A DNA stretch of 64,000 bases from Phycisphaerales bacterium (GTDB lineage Bacteria; Planctomycetota; Phycisphaerae; UBA1845; Fen-1342). Made by a program: the position numbers and the translations under genes. Under the pieces are notes generated by a model. It was not told the DNA's origin and searched no databases. It saw only the letters and a list, made by a program, of their open reading frames with translations. Below, one piece after another: positions 25,599 to 33,551 of the stretch; within the stretch, counting starts at the first letter, position 1; the number at the start of each line of letters is the position of its first letter. The stretch is from contig JADJWG010000002.1 of NCBI GenBank assembly GCA_016716475.1, positions 1 through 64,000 on the forward strand, given 5' to 3'.

Positions 25599-26474
25599 TC
25601 ACTTGCGGGGGAGGTCGCCGGTATGCGCGATGTAGGCGACATAGTCCTCGACTGACATGGTGGGGCGGCCGAGTTGTTCCCAGGATGTCGCAGCACGGAA
25701 CGCACCGCCATGCCGCTCTGTCACGGTGAGCAGGCGGTCGAGGTAGCGCGCCGCGGGGAGGACGAGCCCACCGAGCCGCAATGCCAGCCGGGGGATGCGG
25801 ATCAGCCGCAGTTGCGGGCGGTACGCAGCGGCAAAACGCGCCAGTGCAGCGGCGAAGGTCAGTGGTTCCGGCCCCTGCGCATTGTAGATTTGATTCTCGG
25901 CGCGCGGGCTGGCCAGGGCGGCCGCAACCTGTCGTGCATAGTCATCCCCGGCGATCCAGTACAACGGTGTCGGGCAATTGCCGATCTGCTGGAGCTTGCG
26001 CCCGGCGATGAACAGCGGCAGGGACTCGAAGAACCAAGCAGGCCGGAAGACAGTCCACGCTATACCCGCTTCCATCACGGCCAGGTCCGACTCGTACTTC
26101 TGCTGGATCACGGGCCATTCGTGCCGCGCGTCGGGCACCTCCAGTGCAGACAGCCGGGCGATGCGCTGCACACCGGCCCGGCGGGCCGCCTTGACGATTG
26201 TGAAGGTGCCGTGCAAATCGGGGTTGAAACGGGTGCGACCATAGGGCGTGTTCAGATTGCAGTAGACGGCGTGCATGCCCTCACAGGCGCGGGCCACACT
26301 GTCGGCATCCCGCAGATCGCCGGGAAGAAGGGCACAGCCGGCGGGCAGCAGTTGGGCGGCGCGCTCCGGATCGCGCACCAGCGCGTGCACCGCGAAGCGA
26401 CCATCTGCGCACAGGCGCCGGACCACGGGGCGGCCGAGCATGCCGGTCGCCCCGAAGATCATGACCTTCAACAT
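25599..26474 (-). CDS. NmrA/atypical SDR NAD(P)-binding protein
   Basis: A 291-residue Rossmann protein of the atypical short-chain dehydrogenase group. It opens MLKVMIFGATGMLGRPVVRRL (nucleotide loop GATGxxG), followed by VRDPERAAQLLPAGCALLPGDLRD, the usual strand reporting the second substrate-binding loop. A canonical Tyr-x3-Lys is not obvious; VIQQKYESDLAVMEAGIAWTVFRP is the NmrA-like equivalent. Members act as redox sensors, complex-I assembly factors or oxidoreductases. Its start overlaps the folD end by 7 bases, so it is the last gene of a pfp-folD-nmrA operon. Confidence 0.85.
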   Translation of the reverse strand: MLKVMIFGATGMLGRPVVRRLCADGRFAVHALVRDPERAAQLLPAGCALLPGDLRDADSVARACEGMHAVYCNLNTPYGRTRFNPDLHGTFTIVKAARRAGVQRIARLSALEVPDARHEWPVIQQKYESDLAVMEAGIAWTVFRPAWFFESLPLFIAGRKLQQIGNCPTPLYWIAGDDYARQVAAALASPRAENQIYNAQGPEPLTFAAALARFAAAYRPQLRLIRIPRLALRLGGLVLPAARYLDRLLTVTERHGGAFRAATSWEQLGRPTMSVEDYVAYIAHTGDLPRK

Positions 26475-27334
26475 GGCAGCGTGACTCCGAGTTGTTGCGC
26501 TGCAGCTCGGACAGTTTGCTCAAGCAGCACAGCGATGGTCAGCGGGCCGACACCGCCGGGGACGGGCGTAATGGCGGCCGCACGCAGGCACGCGGCCTGG
26601 AAATCGACATCCCCCACGTGGCCGGGGTTGTAGCCCGCGTCGATCACGATCGCACCGGGTTTCAGCCACGAGCCCTGCACGAAGCGTGGTCGGCCCACGG
26701 CGGCGATGACCAGGTCGGCCGCACGTACCAGTTCATCGAGATTCCGCGTGTGTGAGTGACAGAGGGTAACCGTGGCGTGCCGGTTGATCAACAGCGAGGC
26801 CATGGGGCGTCCGAGGATCGGGCTACGGCCGAGCACGACGGCGTGCAAGCCCTCCAGGGTGATGCCATACGCATCGAGCAGGCGCAGGATGCCGGCGGGC
26901 GTATTCGGCAGCCAGGCGGGCAGGCCGAGTATGACGCGGCCCAGAGCGGCAGAGGAAACGGCGTCAACATCCTTGGCAAGTGGAATGGCCTCGAATGCGG
27001 CCCGGCGATCGAGCGGCGCGGGCACCGGGTGCTGGAGCAAAATGGCGTGGACGGATGGGTCGTGTGCCAACTGCTGAATTTCAGCGCACAGCGCATGGTC
27101 CGTGGTCGGCGGCACCAGGTGGCGGGCAAGGTGCCGTACCCCGACCTCGGCGCAGCGGCGCGCGATCTGGCCGACATATGCGGCTCCACCGGAGTTCTCG
27201 CCGACCAGCAGCGTGGCGAGCGTGGGGGGGGCGGGCTGGTGAGGCGCAAGTGACTGTACCAGCGCCGCGACGTCGGCCCGTAGGCGCGCCGCCAGGGGCC
27301 GGCCATCCAGCAAAGTCGCGGAGAGAGTGCTCAC
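26468..27334 (-). CDS. folD: FolD-like methylenetetrahydrofolate dehydrogenase/cyclohydrolase, catalytic Lys missing
   Basis: A 288-residue FolD homologue (GTG start at 27334), interconverting methylene-, methenyl- and formyl-tetrahydrofolate in active members. Family landmarks: LLVGENSGGAAYVGQIARRCAEVG, LLQHPVPAPLD, KDVDAV, PNTPAGILRLL, VVLGRSPILGRPMASLL and the strongly conserved TPVPGGVGPLTIAVLL. However, the catalytic Tyr-x3-Lys of the cyclohydrolase/dehydrogenase site (Y50, K54 in E. coli) reads Y53-V-G-Q-I57 here. The lysine is Ile, and the next conserved basic position is Arg59. KDVDG also reads KDVDA. The fold and NADP site look intact, so the protein may have kept only one activity or changed role. 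It is not known whether another folD exists elsewhere. Confidence 0.88.
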   Translation of the reverse strand: MSTLSATLLDGRPLAARLRADVAALVQSLAPHQPAPPTLATLLVGENSGGAAYVGQIARRCAEVGVRHLARHLVPPTTDHALCAEIQQLAHDPSVHAILLQHPVPAPLDRRAAFEAIPLAKDVDAVSSAALGRVILGLPAWLPNTPAGILRLLDAYGITLEGLHAVVLGRSPILGRPMASLLINRHATVTLCHSHTRNLDELVRAADLVIAAVGRPRFVQGSWLKPGAIVIDAGYNPGHVGDVDFQAACLRAAAITPVPGGVGPLTIAVLLEQTVRAAAQQLGVTLPC

Positions 27335-27373
27335 TCCGGCAACGTACCGCGCCGCGCTGCGGTTGTCAGGGGC

Positions 27374-28699
27374 CTACTTGCTGACCAGTTCTCCCAGGCG
27401 CGTAGCCGCTCGGGCGTAGCGCTTCCGAAAGTCCTCGGGCGACATCCTGGCGGCATTCGCAAGCTTTTCGAGCATCACCGGGTTATCCAGGTCGGACTTC
27501 TCCAGGCGAATACTGTACGCCCGCCCCACCATGTACTCGTCGGAGTTGATATCGACGAGCCGTGTTCGGATGCGGTTGTTATCCGGGTCAATGATGTCGT
27601 GGAACTGGAGTACATTGAGATTGCCGTTGACCAGGGAGACGAGCGCGCCGACATGGTCGTATTGTGGCTCAGTGAAAAGTCGGATGCTGTGGTAGCCCAG
27701 GGCACGGCAATAGGCCATGTCGAAGGGGGTCGGATCCGCGGAGCGGAGTTCATAGCCAATATTGTGTGATACCAGCGCGAGACTCTCGCCACGGGCACTG
27801 AAACGGTTCTGGAGTTCACGCTTCAAAATATCGAGCAGTGGGAACTCCGCCAGCCGTGGATGACCGGCCGCGTCCACCGGGACCTCCCGCCCCAGCAAGC
27901 GCTGCAGTTCCTCGCGGTCGCCCAGGCGATAAGCGAGACCCTCTGCAATGACCGCGACCCCATCTGGCCGCCCGAGGACCTGCCGCTTCAGCAGGGAGCA
28001 TTCGAGGACATCCACGAGGTTCGAAAGTGAACTTCGCGGCTCGAACTCCTCCGGAATCAGCGTCACCGTGGCGCCCGCCGCCTGGCCGATGGCCATCGCG
28101 AGCCAGCCGGCGCTGCGGCCCATCGCGTTGACCAGGTACCAACGGCCGGTTGTCTGGGAATCGGACATCAGGTTCTTGACGAGTTGTGCACCGACGAAGC
28201 GGGCCGTCGAGAATCCGAAGGTGGGTTGGTTCTGGGGCAGTGGCAGGTCGTTGTCGATGGTCTTGGGACAGTGTACGACGCGCAGGTTGGCATCGGGTGC
28301 TTCGGACAGGAAGCGTGCGCTCAGCGCCGTGTCGTCCCCGCCGATCGTGAGCAGGTGGTTGATGCCGAGCATCTTCAGATTCCGGAGTGCGACTCCGATT
28401 TTGTGCTGGTCCACCTCGACACGGGCGCTGTGCTTGATCGAGTGCTCGTTCAACAGGTTCGTGCGGGCCGTGCGGAGGATGGAGCCGCCGTCAAAATGAA
28501 TACGAGCCACACGCCCGATCTCCAGCCGCGTGGTATGGAGCGGTGCGTCGAAACTGTCCGCCACCAGGTGCCGGAAGCCGTCGAAGAATCCGACCACCTC
28601 GAAGCCGCAGTTGATGGCCTGAATCGTGGCCGCACCGATGACCGCATTGATGCCCGGAGCCGGGCCGCCGCCGACGATAATTCCCAGTCGCTTCGCCAT
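27374..28699 (-). CDS. pfp: phosphofructokinase, diphosphate-dependent type
   Basis: A 441-residue phosphofructokinase that phosphorylates fructose 6-phosphate in glycolysis. Glycine-rich IIVGGGPAPGINAVI opens the protein. The two residues that set the phosphate donor read as the diphosphate form: GGDDT (residues 120-124, Asp in place of the Gly of ATP enzymes) and PKTIDND (145-151, Lys in place of the Gly in PGTIDND). AMGRSAGWLA marks the fructose 6-phosphate site. Diphosphate use makes the step reversible and saves ATP. First gene of a leftward operon with folD (39-base gap) and nmrA; a strong promoter lies about 210 bases upstream. Confidence 0.9.
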   Translation of the reverse strand: MAKRLGIIVGGGPAPGINAVIGAATIQAINCGFEVVGFFDGFRHLVADSFDAPLHTTRLEIGRVARIHFDGGSILRTARTNLLNEHSIKHSARVEVDQHKIGVALRNLKMLGINHLLTIGGDDTALSARFLSEAPDANLRVVHCPKTIDNDLPLPQNQPTFGFSTARFVGAQLVKNLMSDSQTTGRWYLVNAMGRSAGWLAMAIGQAAGATVTLIPEEFEPRSSLSNLVDVLECSLLKRQVLGRPDGVAVIAEGLAYRLGDREELQRLLGREVPVDAAGHPRLAEFPLLDILKRELQNRFSARGESLALVSHNIGYELRSADPTPFDMAYCRALGYHSIRLFTEPQYDHVGALVSLVNGNLNVLQFHDIIDPDNNRIRTRLVDINSDEYMVGRAYSIRLEKSDLDNPVMLEKLANAARMSPEDFRKRYARAATRLGELVSK

Positions 28700-29249
28700 G
28701 CCTCACTCACACTGTTGCGCCTGTGGGGCTCGACGGCGCGGATGGTTCGCCACCCGCCTGCCGCCCGCTACTTCACACGCGCTGGACTCTCGTTGTCAGA
28801 CCCGGCCGCGAGGCCTGGGCGCTGCTTGGTCAAACCCCCGTCGCGGGGCCGCTGCTGCCTGTCAGCCGCTTGGCTGGACCCGGGCCGCGCCGCGACCCAC
28901 AAAGCCCGGCAGTATACAGACCTTGGCATCCATAATCAAATCCACCCCTGGACAACGCTCGGGGAAGCCATGGCCCGGGCGGTGTGAGCGTCCGCTGTCC
29001 GGTAACTTGGCGTGGTTTGCTCTGATATCGCATCGAACCACCGTGAGCGGCCTCTCTCCAGGTAAAATTCGGGAGCGGTTTTGCTTGTGTGGGCGGCATA
29101 TTTCACACTTCCATGGTGAACCGACCCATGCGGCCGGTCTCGGGGTCACGCGCCGGTGGGCGCGCCTTGCAACCGTCACCTGGGCCGATTCGCGGTGGTT
29201 GAGCTTTCTGCGACCGAGTGATGCAGCGTGGCTGCCGGACGATGGTGCC
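28700..29249. other. divergent intergenic region between pfp and the PilZ gene
   Basis: 550 bases with no convincing gene on either strand. Short open frames here lack family likeness, signal peptides or ribosome sites. The region carries the minus-strand promoter at 28911-28939. The PilZ frame stays open leftwards through this stretch, but the predicted residues are Arg/Pro/Ser-rich and not domain-like. Confidence 0.6.
28911..28939 (-). promoter_or_regulatory. sigma70-type promoter for the pfp-folD-nmrA operon
   Basis: On the minus strand, TTGATT (28934-28939) and TATACT (28911-28916) are separated by exactly 17 bases, close to the sigma70 consensus. The pfp ATG lies about 210 bases downstream, so the mRNA would have a long 5' leader. 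Sequence match is direct; promoter activity is inferred. Confidence 0.55.
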
Positions 29250-29873
29250 ATGGAACCCACAACAGCCGAACAACAGCTACGCCGCCTTTTCCCGGGGGAG
29301 CTCCTGCCGCACCGGCCCTTACCAGGCAATCTATACGACCGACATGGTGGACTGCTGGCCCCTCGTGGAACCGTGCTTGCGGAGACGGGTCTGGGAGCTC
29401 TCGCCGAGCATGGTGCGGCCGTATATGCCGGACCGGATTGGGAACCATCCGAATCACAACACCGGGAGTCCGCGCTCGATTCTCCCGAGGAATTGCTGCA
29501 AACACTGCACCGGCAGCATCGGGGCGGACGTGGCGCGCCACGGTGTCGGCGATTTGCGCGTCATAAGTGGCGGACCAGACTCTCGGTGCTGGTGCAGGAG
29601 TGCAGTAAGGGCATCACCTATCGGCGGCGAATGACCGTGGCGGCGTGTGATCTCTCGGCCCACGGATTCGCGTTCACGGCAGTGAAGTTCCTTCATCCCG
29701 GCACGGTGGTATACGCCCGTTTTGTAACCGATGCGCAGCAGTCCATCATGAAGGGCATCGTGCGGAACTGCGTGTACCTCGGAGATCGGCTGCACCGCAT
29801 CGGGGTGGAGTTTATTGCGCGCAATCCCAGTGAGCGGACACCGGAATTTCTGGAGCTCGCCAACGGGGAGTAA
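29250..29873 (+). CDS. PilZ-domain protein (putative cyclic di-GMP receptor)
   Basis: A 207-residue protein; the ATG at 29250 is the first plausible start, but the ribosome site is poor and the true start is uncertain. The C-terminal ~100 residues match PilZ: a basic RxxxR-type stretch RRFARHKWRTRLSV, then VAACDLSAHGFAF (the D-x-S-x2-G motif), GTVVYARF and the closing IGVEFI. Both cyclic di-GMP contact motifs are present, so binding is expected. The N-terminal ~95 residues are unknown. Converges on the radical SAM gene. Confidence 0.8.
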   Translation: MEPTTAEQQLRRLFPGELLPHRPLPGNLYDRHGGLLAPRGTVLAETGLGALAEHGAAVYAGPDWEPSESQHRESALDSPEELLQTLHRQHRGGRGAPRCRRFARHKWRTRLSVLVQECSKGITYRRRMTVAACDLSAHGFAFTAVKFLHPGTVVYARFVTDAQQSIMKGIVRNCVYLGDRLHRIGVEFIARNPSERTPEFLELANGE

Positions 29874-29935
29874 GGGTGCCGGGGCGTGGGGCCGGGTGGG
29901 TGCGCGCGGCACTCGTCATGTTCGGATTTTGGTGC

Positions 29936-31462
29936 TTACTCCGCACCCGCACCGGCAATCGGTAGCGGAACGTGCTGCGGCTCGACTTGCGGCGGAGGTG
30001 GTGGTACGGCGTCTTCCAGCACCAGGGGGCGCGACCACAGATGCATGCGGAACGCGTTCCGCACGCGGTTCATCCGCGGTGAGGGCTTTGGCGAAAGACC
30101 GTAGTTCGCGGCGTCGCGCGGTGCCTGCACCTTGGCCATGCGTTTCCACCCGAGGTTCATGCCATATACGAACAGTGCCGTGCTGATGGAACGCGTCCGT
30201 GTGAATGTGCGGAAAGCCCGCTTCCATACCCACGGTTCCTTGGCGGCGGCGAAGCGCAGTTCGTAGATCGCCTCGTCCAGTTCGGTAGCCGGCATGCGCT
30301 GCGGGTGATAGACCGTCTCTGTGAACGTGTAGCGTTCCCAGTCCTTCGGGTAGGAAGTGCAGCGGAGGCGCCCGGCCGCTTTCAGACGGTCGAACATCTT
30401 GGTGCCCGGCAGTGGCGTCAGGTTCGTGACTTGTATGATGTCCACGCCGAGCTTGACGGCACCAAGTGCGGTGTCCGCTACCGTGTCGGCGGTGTCGCCA
30501 TCGGCGCCAATAATGAACCCGCCGAAGACCGCGATGCCCGCCTTGTGAAACCCCCGGATCAAGCGCGGATACTGCGAGAGGTTCTTGCGGTTGATGCCCT
30601 TGTGATAGTCCTTGAGGGTCTGCTCGTTGAGACTCTCGAAACCGACCAGCATGCCGCGGCAGCCGGCCTTGTACGCAAGCGCCAGTCCCTCCGGGTCGTC
30701 ACCCATGTTGATCGTCGTCTGACTGAACCACAGGCGCTTGCGGCCGTGCTTGATCAGGGCCCGTAACAGCTCTTTGGCCCACTCGGCGTGCTTCTCGCCG
30801 ACGCCGAAAAAGTTGTCATCGACGACGAAGATGAACTTCTTCTCAGTCTGGTTCCACTCCACGATGATCTCGCCGATGTCGCGCCGGCGGATCTGGGGGC
30901 CATTGAAACGCGTCACCGAGCAGTATTCGCAGCCGACCGGGCAGCCGCGCGAAGTCTGGATCGCCGAGACGTCGTACCGCCCGTTGATCGGCCGGAGGAG
31001 CTGGTTTGCCCGGCCGAGCTTGGTATTTTCGAGGTCGGAGAGGCGGCCTTCGTAGCGTGGCAGCAGTCGGCCGGCGGCCGCATCGCGCACGATTTCGGGC
31101 CAGATCTCGTCGCATTCACCGACGGCGACGGAATTGCAGTGCGCACCGACTTCGTCGGGGCAGGCCCAGGCATGGGGTCCACCCATGACGGTGGGAACCC
31201 CGAGAGACTTGCAGTGATCGGAGATTTCGTACGCGCGGGTAGCGCCACTCGTGTAGGAAGTGATCCCGACGAGATCATAATTCCCGCGCGTGAGCAATGC
31301 TTCGGTCTGATCCGTTCCGAAGACTTCGTCGATGATGTCGACGCTGTGCCCGTCCGGCACGCGTTCCGCCAGCACCTGGAGTCCGAGCTGGGGCATGTAG
31401 GTGCCAATGGTGTGATAGCCCTGTGAGAGGCGCGTGATGGGGTTGATGAGCGCAATACGCAT
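29936..31462 (-). CDS. B12-binding-domain radical SAM protein
   Basis: A 508-residue two-domain enzyme. Residues 1-140 form the cobalamin-binding-type Rossmann domain (MRIALINPITRLSQGYHTIG; later GVPTVMGGPHAWACPDE), but the classic D-x-H-x2-G cobalamin ligand motif is not seen. The radical SAM core follows, with the [4Fe-4S] motif SRGCPVGCEYC (C174, C178, C181) and the GFESLNEQTLK and GGFIIGADGDT strands. A C-terminal domain of ~120 residues ends in a Pro-rich tail. Relatives include hopanoid, bacteriochlorophyll and lipid-modifying methylases or cyclases. The start at 31462 has GGAG upstream. Substrate unknown. Confidence 0.9.
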   Translation of the reverse strand: MRIALINPITRLSQGYHTIGTYMPQLGLQVLAERVPDGHSVDIIDEVFGTDQTEALLTRGNYDLVGITSYTSGATRAYEISDHCKSLGVPTVMGGPHAWACPDEVGAHCNSVAVGECDEIWPEIVRDAAAGRLLPRYEGRLSDLENTKLGRANQLLRPINGRYDVSAIQTSRGCPVGCEYCSVTRFNGPQIRRRDIGEIIVEWNQTEKKFIFVVDDNFFGVGEKHAEWAKELLRALIKHGRKRLWFSQTTINMGDDPEGLALAYKAGCRGMLVGFESLNEQTLKDYHKGINRKNLSQYPRLIRGFHKAGIAVFGGFIIGADGDTADTVADTALGAVKLGVDIIQVTNLTPLPGTKMFDRLKAAGRLRCTSYPKDWERYTFTETVYHPQRMPATELDEAIYELRFAAAKEPWVWKRAFRTFTRTRSISTALFVYGMNLGWKRMAKVQAPRDAANYGLSPKPSPRMNRVRNAFRMHLWSRPLVLEDAVPPPPPQVEPQHVPLPIAGAGAE

Positions 31463-31779
31463 GCGGTGCGACTCCACAAGGGGGCGGTCGGTGGCCGGCA
31501 TCGGGTCCGCGGGGATTACGGGCCGGGAACGGGCAGCCGGGACAGTTGCGGGGCCCGAAATCGTTGTTGGGGATTGAGTATCGCCTTCGGGCGGGCGACT
31601 GTCAAAGAAAAGCTGGAAAATGGGCCGTGGTGCGTGACCTGGGAGCGGCGTGTTTTTTCATCGACAGGCGAACCGGGCGGTGGTAGGTTGAGTGGGGGCT
31701 GGTTTGGGTCACCACCGCATGGTACCAGTGTAAAAAAACGGCAGGCGTGGGGTGTTGACGAGCCCCGGAGGGCGGATGG
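31463..31779. other. divergent intergenic region with homopolymer tracts
   Basis: 317 bases separating the radical SAM gene (leftward) from a secreted protein gene (rightward). No gene is supported. It holds a T6 run near 31652 and an A7 run near 31732, unusual in this GC-rich sequence, and the ribosome site CCGGAGG just before 31780. No clear -35/-10 pair was identified. Confidence 0.55.
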
Positions 31780-32670
31780 ATGTGCAGTCGTGGGATGCTG
31801 GGTGCAGCGCTGGGTGTGTGCTGCTGGTGCACCGTAAACTGGGTGCAAGCCGGAACAGAGTACGTATTCATTCTTGATGAGACCCAATCCACGATCTGGG
31901 TCGAGTTGACGGTGACGCTGGGCGGTGTTGACCTGACGGACGAGGATGCTTCACCGGTAGCAGGTACGGTGACGGCGCTTCTGACACCCCCGGCGGGGGG
32001 GTTCGAGCAGATCCATGTCACGGGCATGGCGATTGATCTGCTGCAACCGGTGCAATTTGTTCTGGCCGTGCAGTTTCTTGGGGGTGTCAACGTCACCGGC
32101 AACGAGGTGGGGCTACGGATGGGTGGTGGCATCGGTATGCCCGGGCCGGCGGTTCCGGTATCGCTCGAGGGCGCTTTCAGCCAACCGGACAACCAGATCG
32201 GTCTGGTGGGAACATTCACTTATAACGGGTTTGGCCTGCTCGGCACACCACTTGGCAGCGGGGTCGAGGATCTCGCGGAGTTCGGTGATTTCGTGGCGAA
32301 CTTCGGCGGAACCGTGTGGGACGATGGGGTACACGTGACCCTAACAGCGCCCATTACCGGGACGCAGTCCCTCGAACTCGACGGTTATCCGGTCACGGTC
32401 AATGTGTCTGGCCTGTTGGTGGGAAGAGCACCGAGCCAAGCGGTGACCTACTGCCCCGGGGATCTGAACTGCGACACACATGTCAACTTCACCGATATCT
32501 CGCCCTTCATTGCAGCCGTCAAGGCCGGCGGTCCGGGCGCCTGGACCGGCGAATGCCCGTATCTGAACGGGGATTTCACGGGCGATGGCGTAGTGAACTT
32601 CACCGATATCTCACCCTTCATTGCGGCGCTCAAGGCCCCGCCGCCCCCGTGCGTCTCCGGCGCGCCGTAG
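31780..32670 (+). CDS. secreted protein with dockerin-like tail and PPPPC ending
   Basis: A 296-residue protein with GGAGG before the ATG and a signal peptide of ~24 residues ending WVQA. Residues 25-225 are beta-rich and polar, without a recognised family (for example STIWVELTVTLGG and LELDGYPVTVNVSG). The C-terminal ~65 residues hold two dockerin-like calcium loops, GDLNCDTHVNFTDISPFIA and GDFTGDGVVNFTDISPFIA. There is a Cys in loop 1 and another in the linker (GECPYLNG), then LKAPPPPC before the stop. The same tail ends three other proteins in this window. The function of the body is unknown. Confidence 0.85.
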   Translation: MCSRGMLGAALGVCCWCTVNWVQAGTEYVFILDETQSTIWVELTVTLGGVDLTDEDASPVAGTVTALLTPPAGGFEQIHVTGMAIDLLQPVQFVLAVQFLGGVNVTGNEVGLRMGGGIGMPGPAVPVSLEGAFSQPDNQIGLVGTFTYNGFGLLGTPLGSGVEDLAEFGDFVANFGGTVWDDGVHVTLTAPITGTQSLELDGYPVTVNVSGLLVGRAPSQAVTYCPGDLNCDTHVNFTDISPFIAAVKAGGPGAWTGECPYLNGDFTGDGVVNFTDISPFIAALKAPPPPCVSGAP

Positions 32671-32805
32671 GCACAACCACGGCTCGTCCGTTACACTACT
32701 GGCGGTGTGGGGGGTGGATCCGTAGTCAAACCGTTCGGCTGTGGAGCAGGGCGGATGTGGGTCGCCTGCACAGTCGAGCCATTGCTTGCATTCAGGAGAT
32801 ACAGA

Positions 32806-33369
32806 GTGAACGGACATGTGAAGCTGTTGGTAGGTGTCGCGGTCGCAGCGGGGTTGATGTTGGCGGCGGGGGTGACCCCGCGGATGTCGGTTGCGGCACC
32901 GCAGGAGACGCATGGGGGCGGCGGAATGAGCGTCTCAGGGAGCACCGAGCCGCTGCGGACGTTGGACATCAGCGCTGGACAGGCCCATGCAGTGCTGCTG
33001 GCGGCCATGCAGAAGGCGGAAGCGATCGATACAAAGATGGATATCGCGGTCGTCGATGCGGGTGGCAATCTCAAAGCGTTCATCCGGATGGACGGCGCAT
33101 GGCTGGGCAGCATCGACATCTCGATCAAGAAAGCCCGAACGGCGCGCTACTTTGACATGGCGACCGGCGAGATTGGGAAGCTCAGTCAGCCGGGTGGTCC
33201 GTTGTACAACATCGAGCACTCAAACGGGGGATTGATCACTTTCCCCGGCGGCGTCCCCCTCAAGGCGGCAGATGGCACGATTATCGGGGCCATCGGCGTG
33301 TCGGGTTCGACGGTTGAGAACGACCATACCGTGGCGGCGGCTGGGGCGGCGGCGCTCGCCGCGCATTGA
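32806..33369 (+). CDS. exported HbpS/GlcG-family protein
   Basis: A 187-residue protein starting at the GTG at 32806, with AGGAG 7 bases upstream. A signal peptide (VKLLVGVAVAAGLMLAAG) precedes a single GlcG/HbpS domain: LDISAGQAHAVLLAAMQKAEAI, MDIAVVDAGGNLKAFIRMDGAWLGSIDISIKKARTA, FPGGVPLK and the closing IIGAIGVSGSTVENDHTVAAAGA. HbpS-type members bind haem or cobalamin-like cofactors or sense redox state outside the cell; many GlcG proteins have no known role. It lies between two genes for dockerin-like-tail proteins on the same strand, though each has its own ribosome site. Confidence 0.88.
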   Translation: MNGHVKLLVGVAVAAGLMLAAGVTPRMSVAAPQETHGGGGMSVSGSTEPLRTLDISAGQAHAVLLAAMQKAEAIDTKMDIAVVDAGGNLKAFIRMDGAWLGSIDISIKKARTARYFDMATGEIGKLSQPGGPLYNIEHSNGGLITFPGGVPLKAADGTIIGAIGVSGSTVENDHTVAAAGAAALAAH

Positions 33370-33551
33370 TCGAGTTCGAGGTTGCTGCCTGCCCCGGGAT
33401 GGGGCCGGGGCAGGCGGTTGTGACGGGGGGGGGCGGGCGGCAAAATCGGGGATTCGGGGTGGATTTCGGATGTAGATGTCGCGATACTGGGGTTTGGGGG
33501 AACGCGCCCTCCGGTTGTAACGGGGTGGCTCAATCCTGCGGAGGTTCAGTC

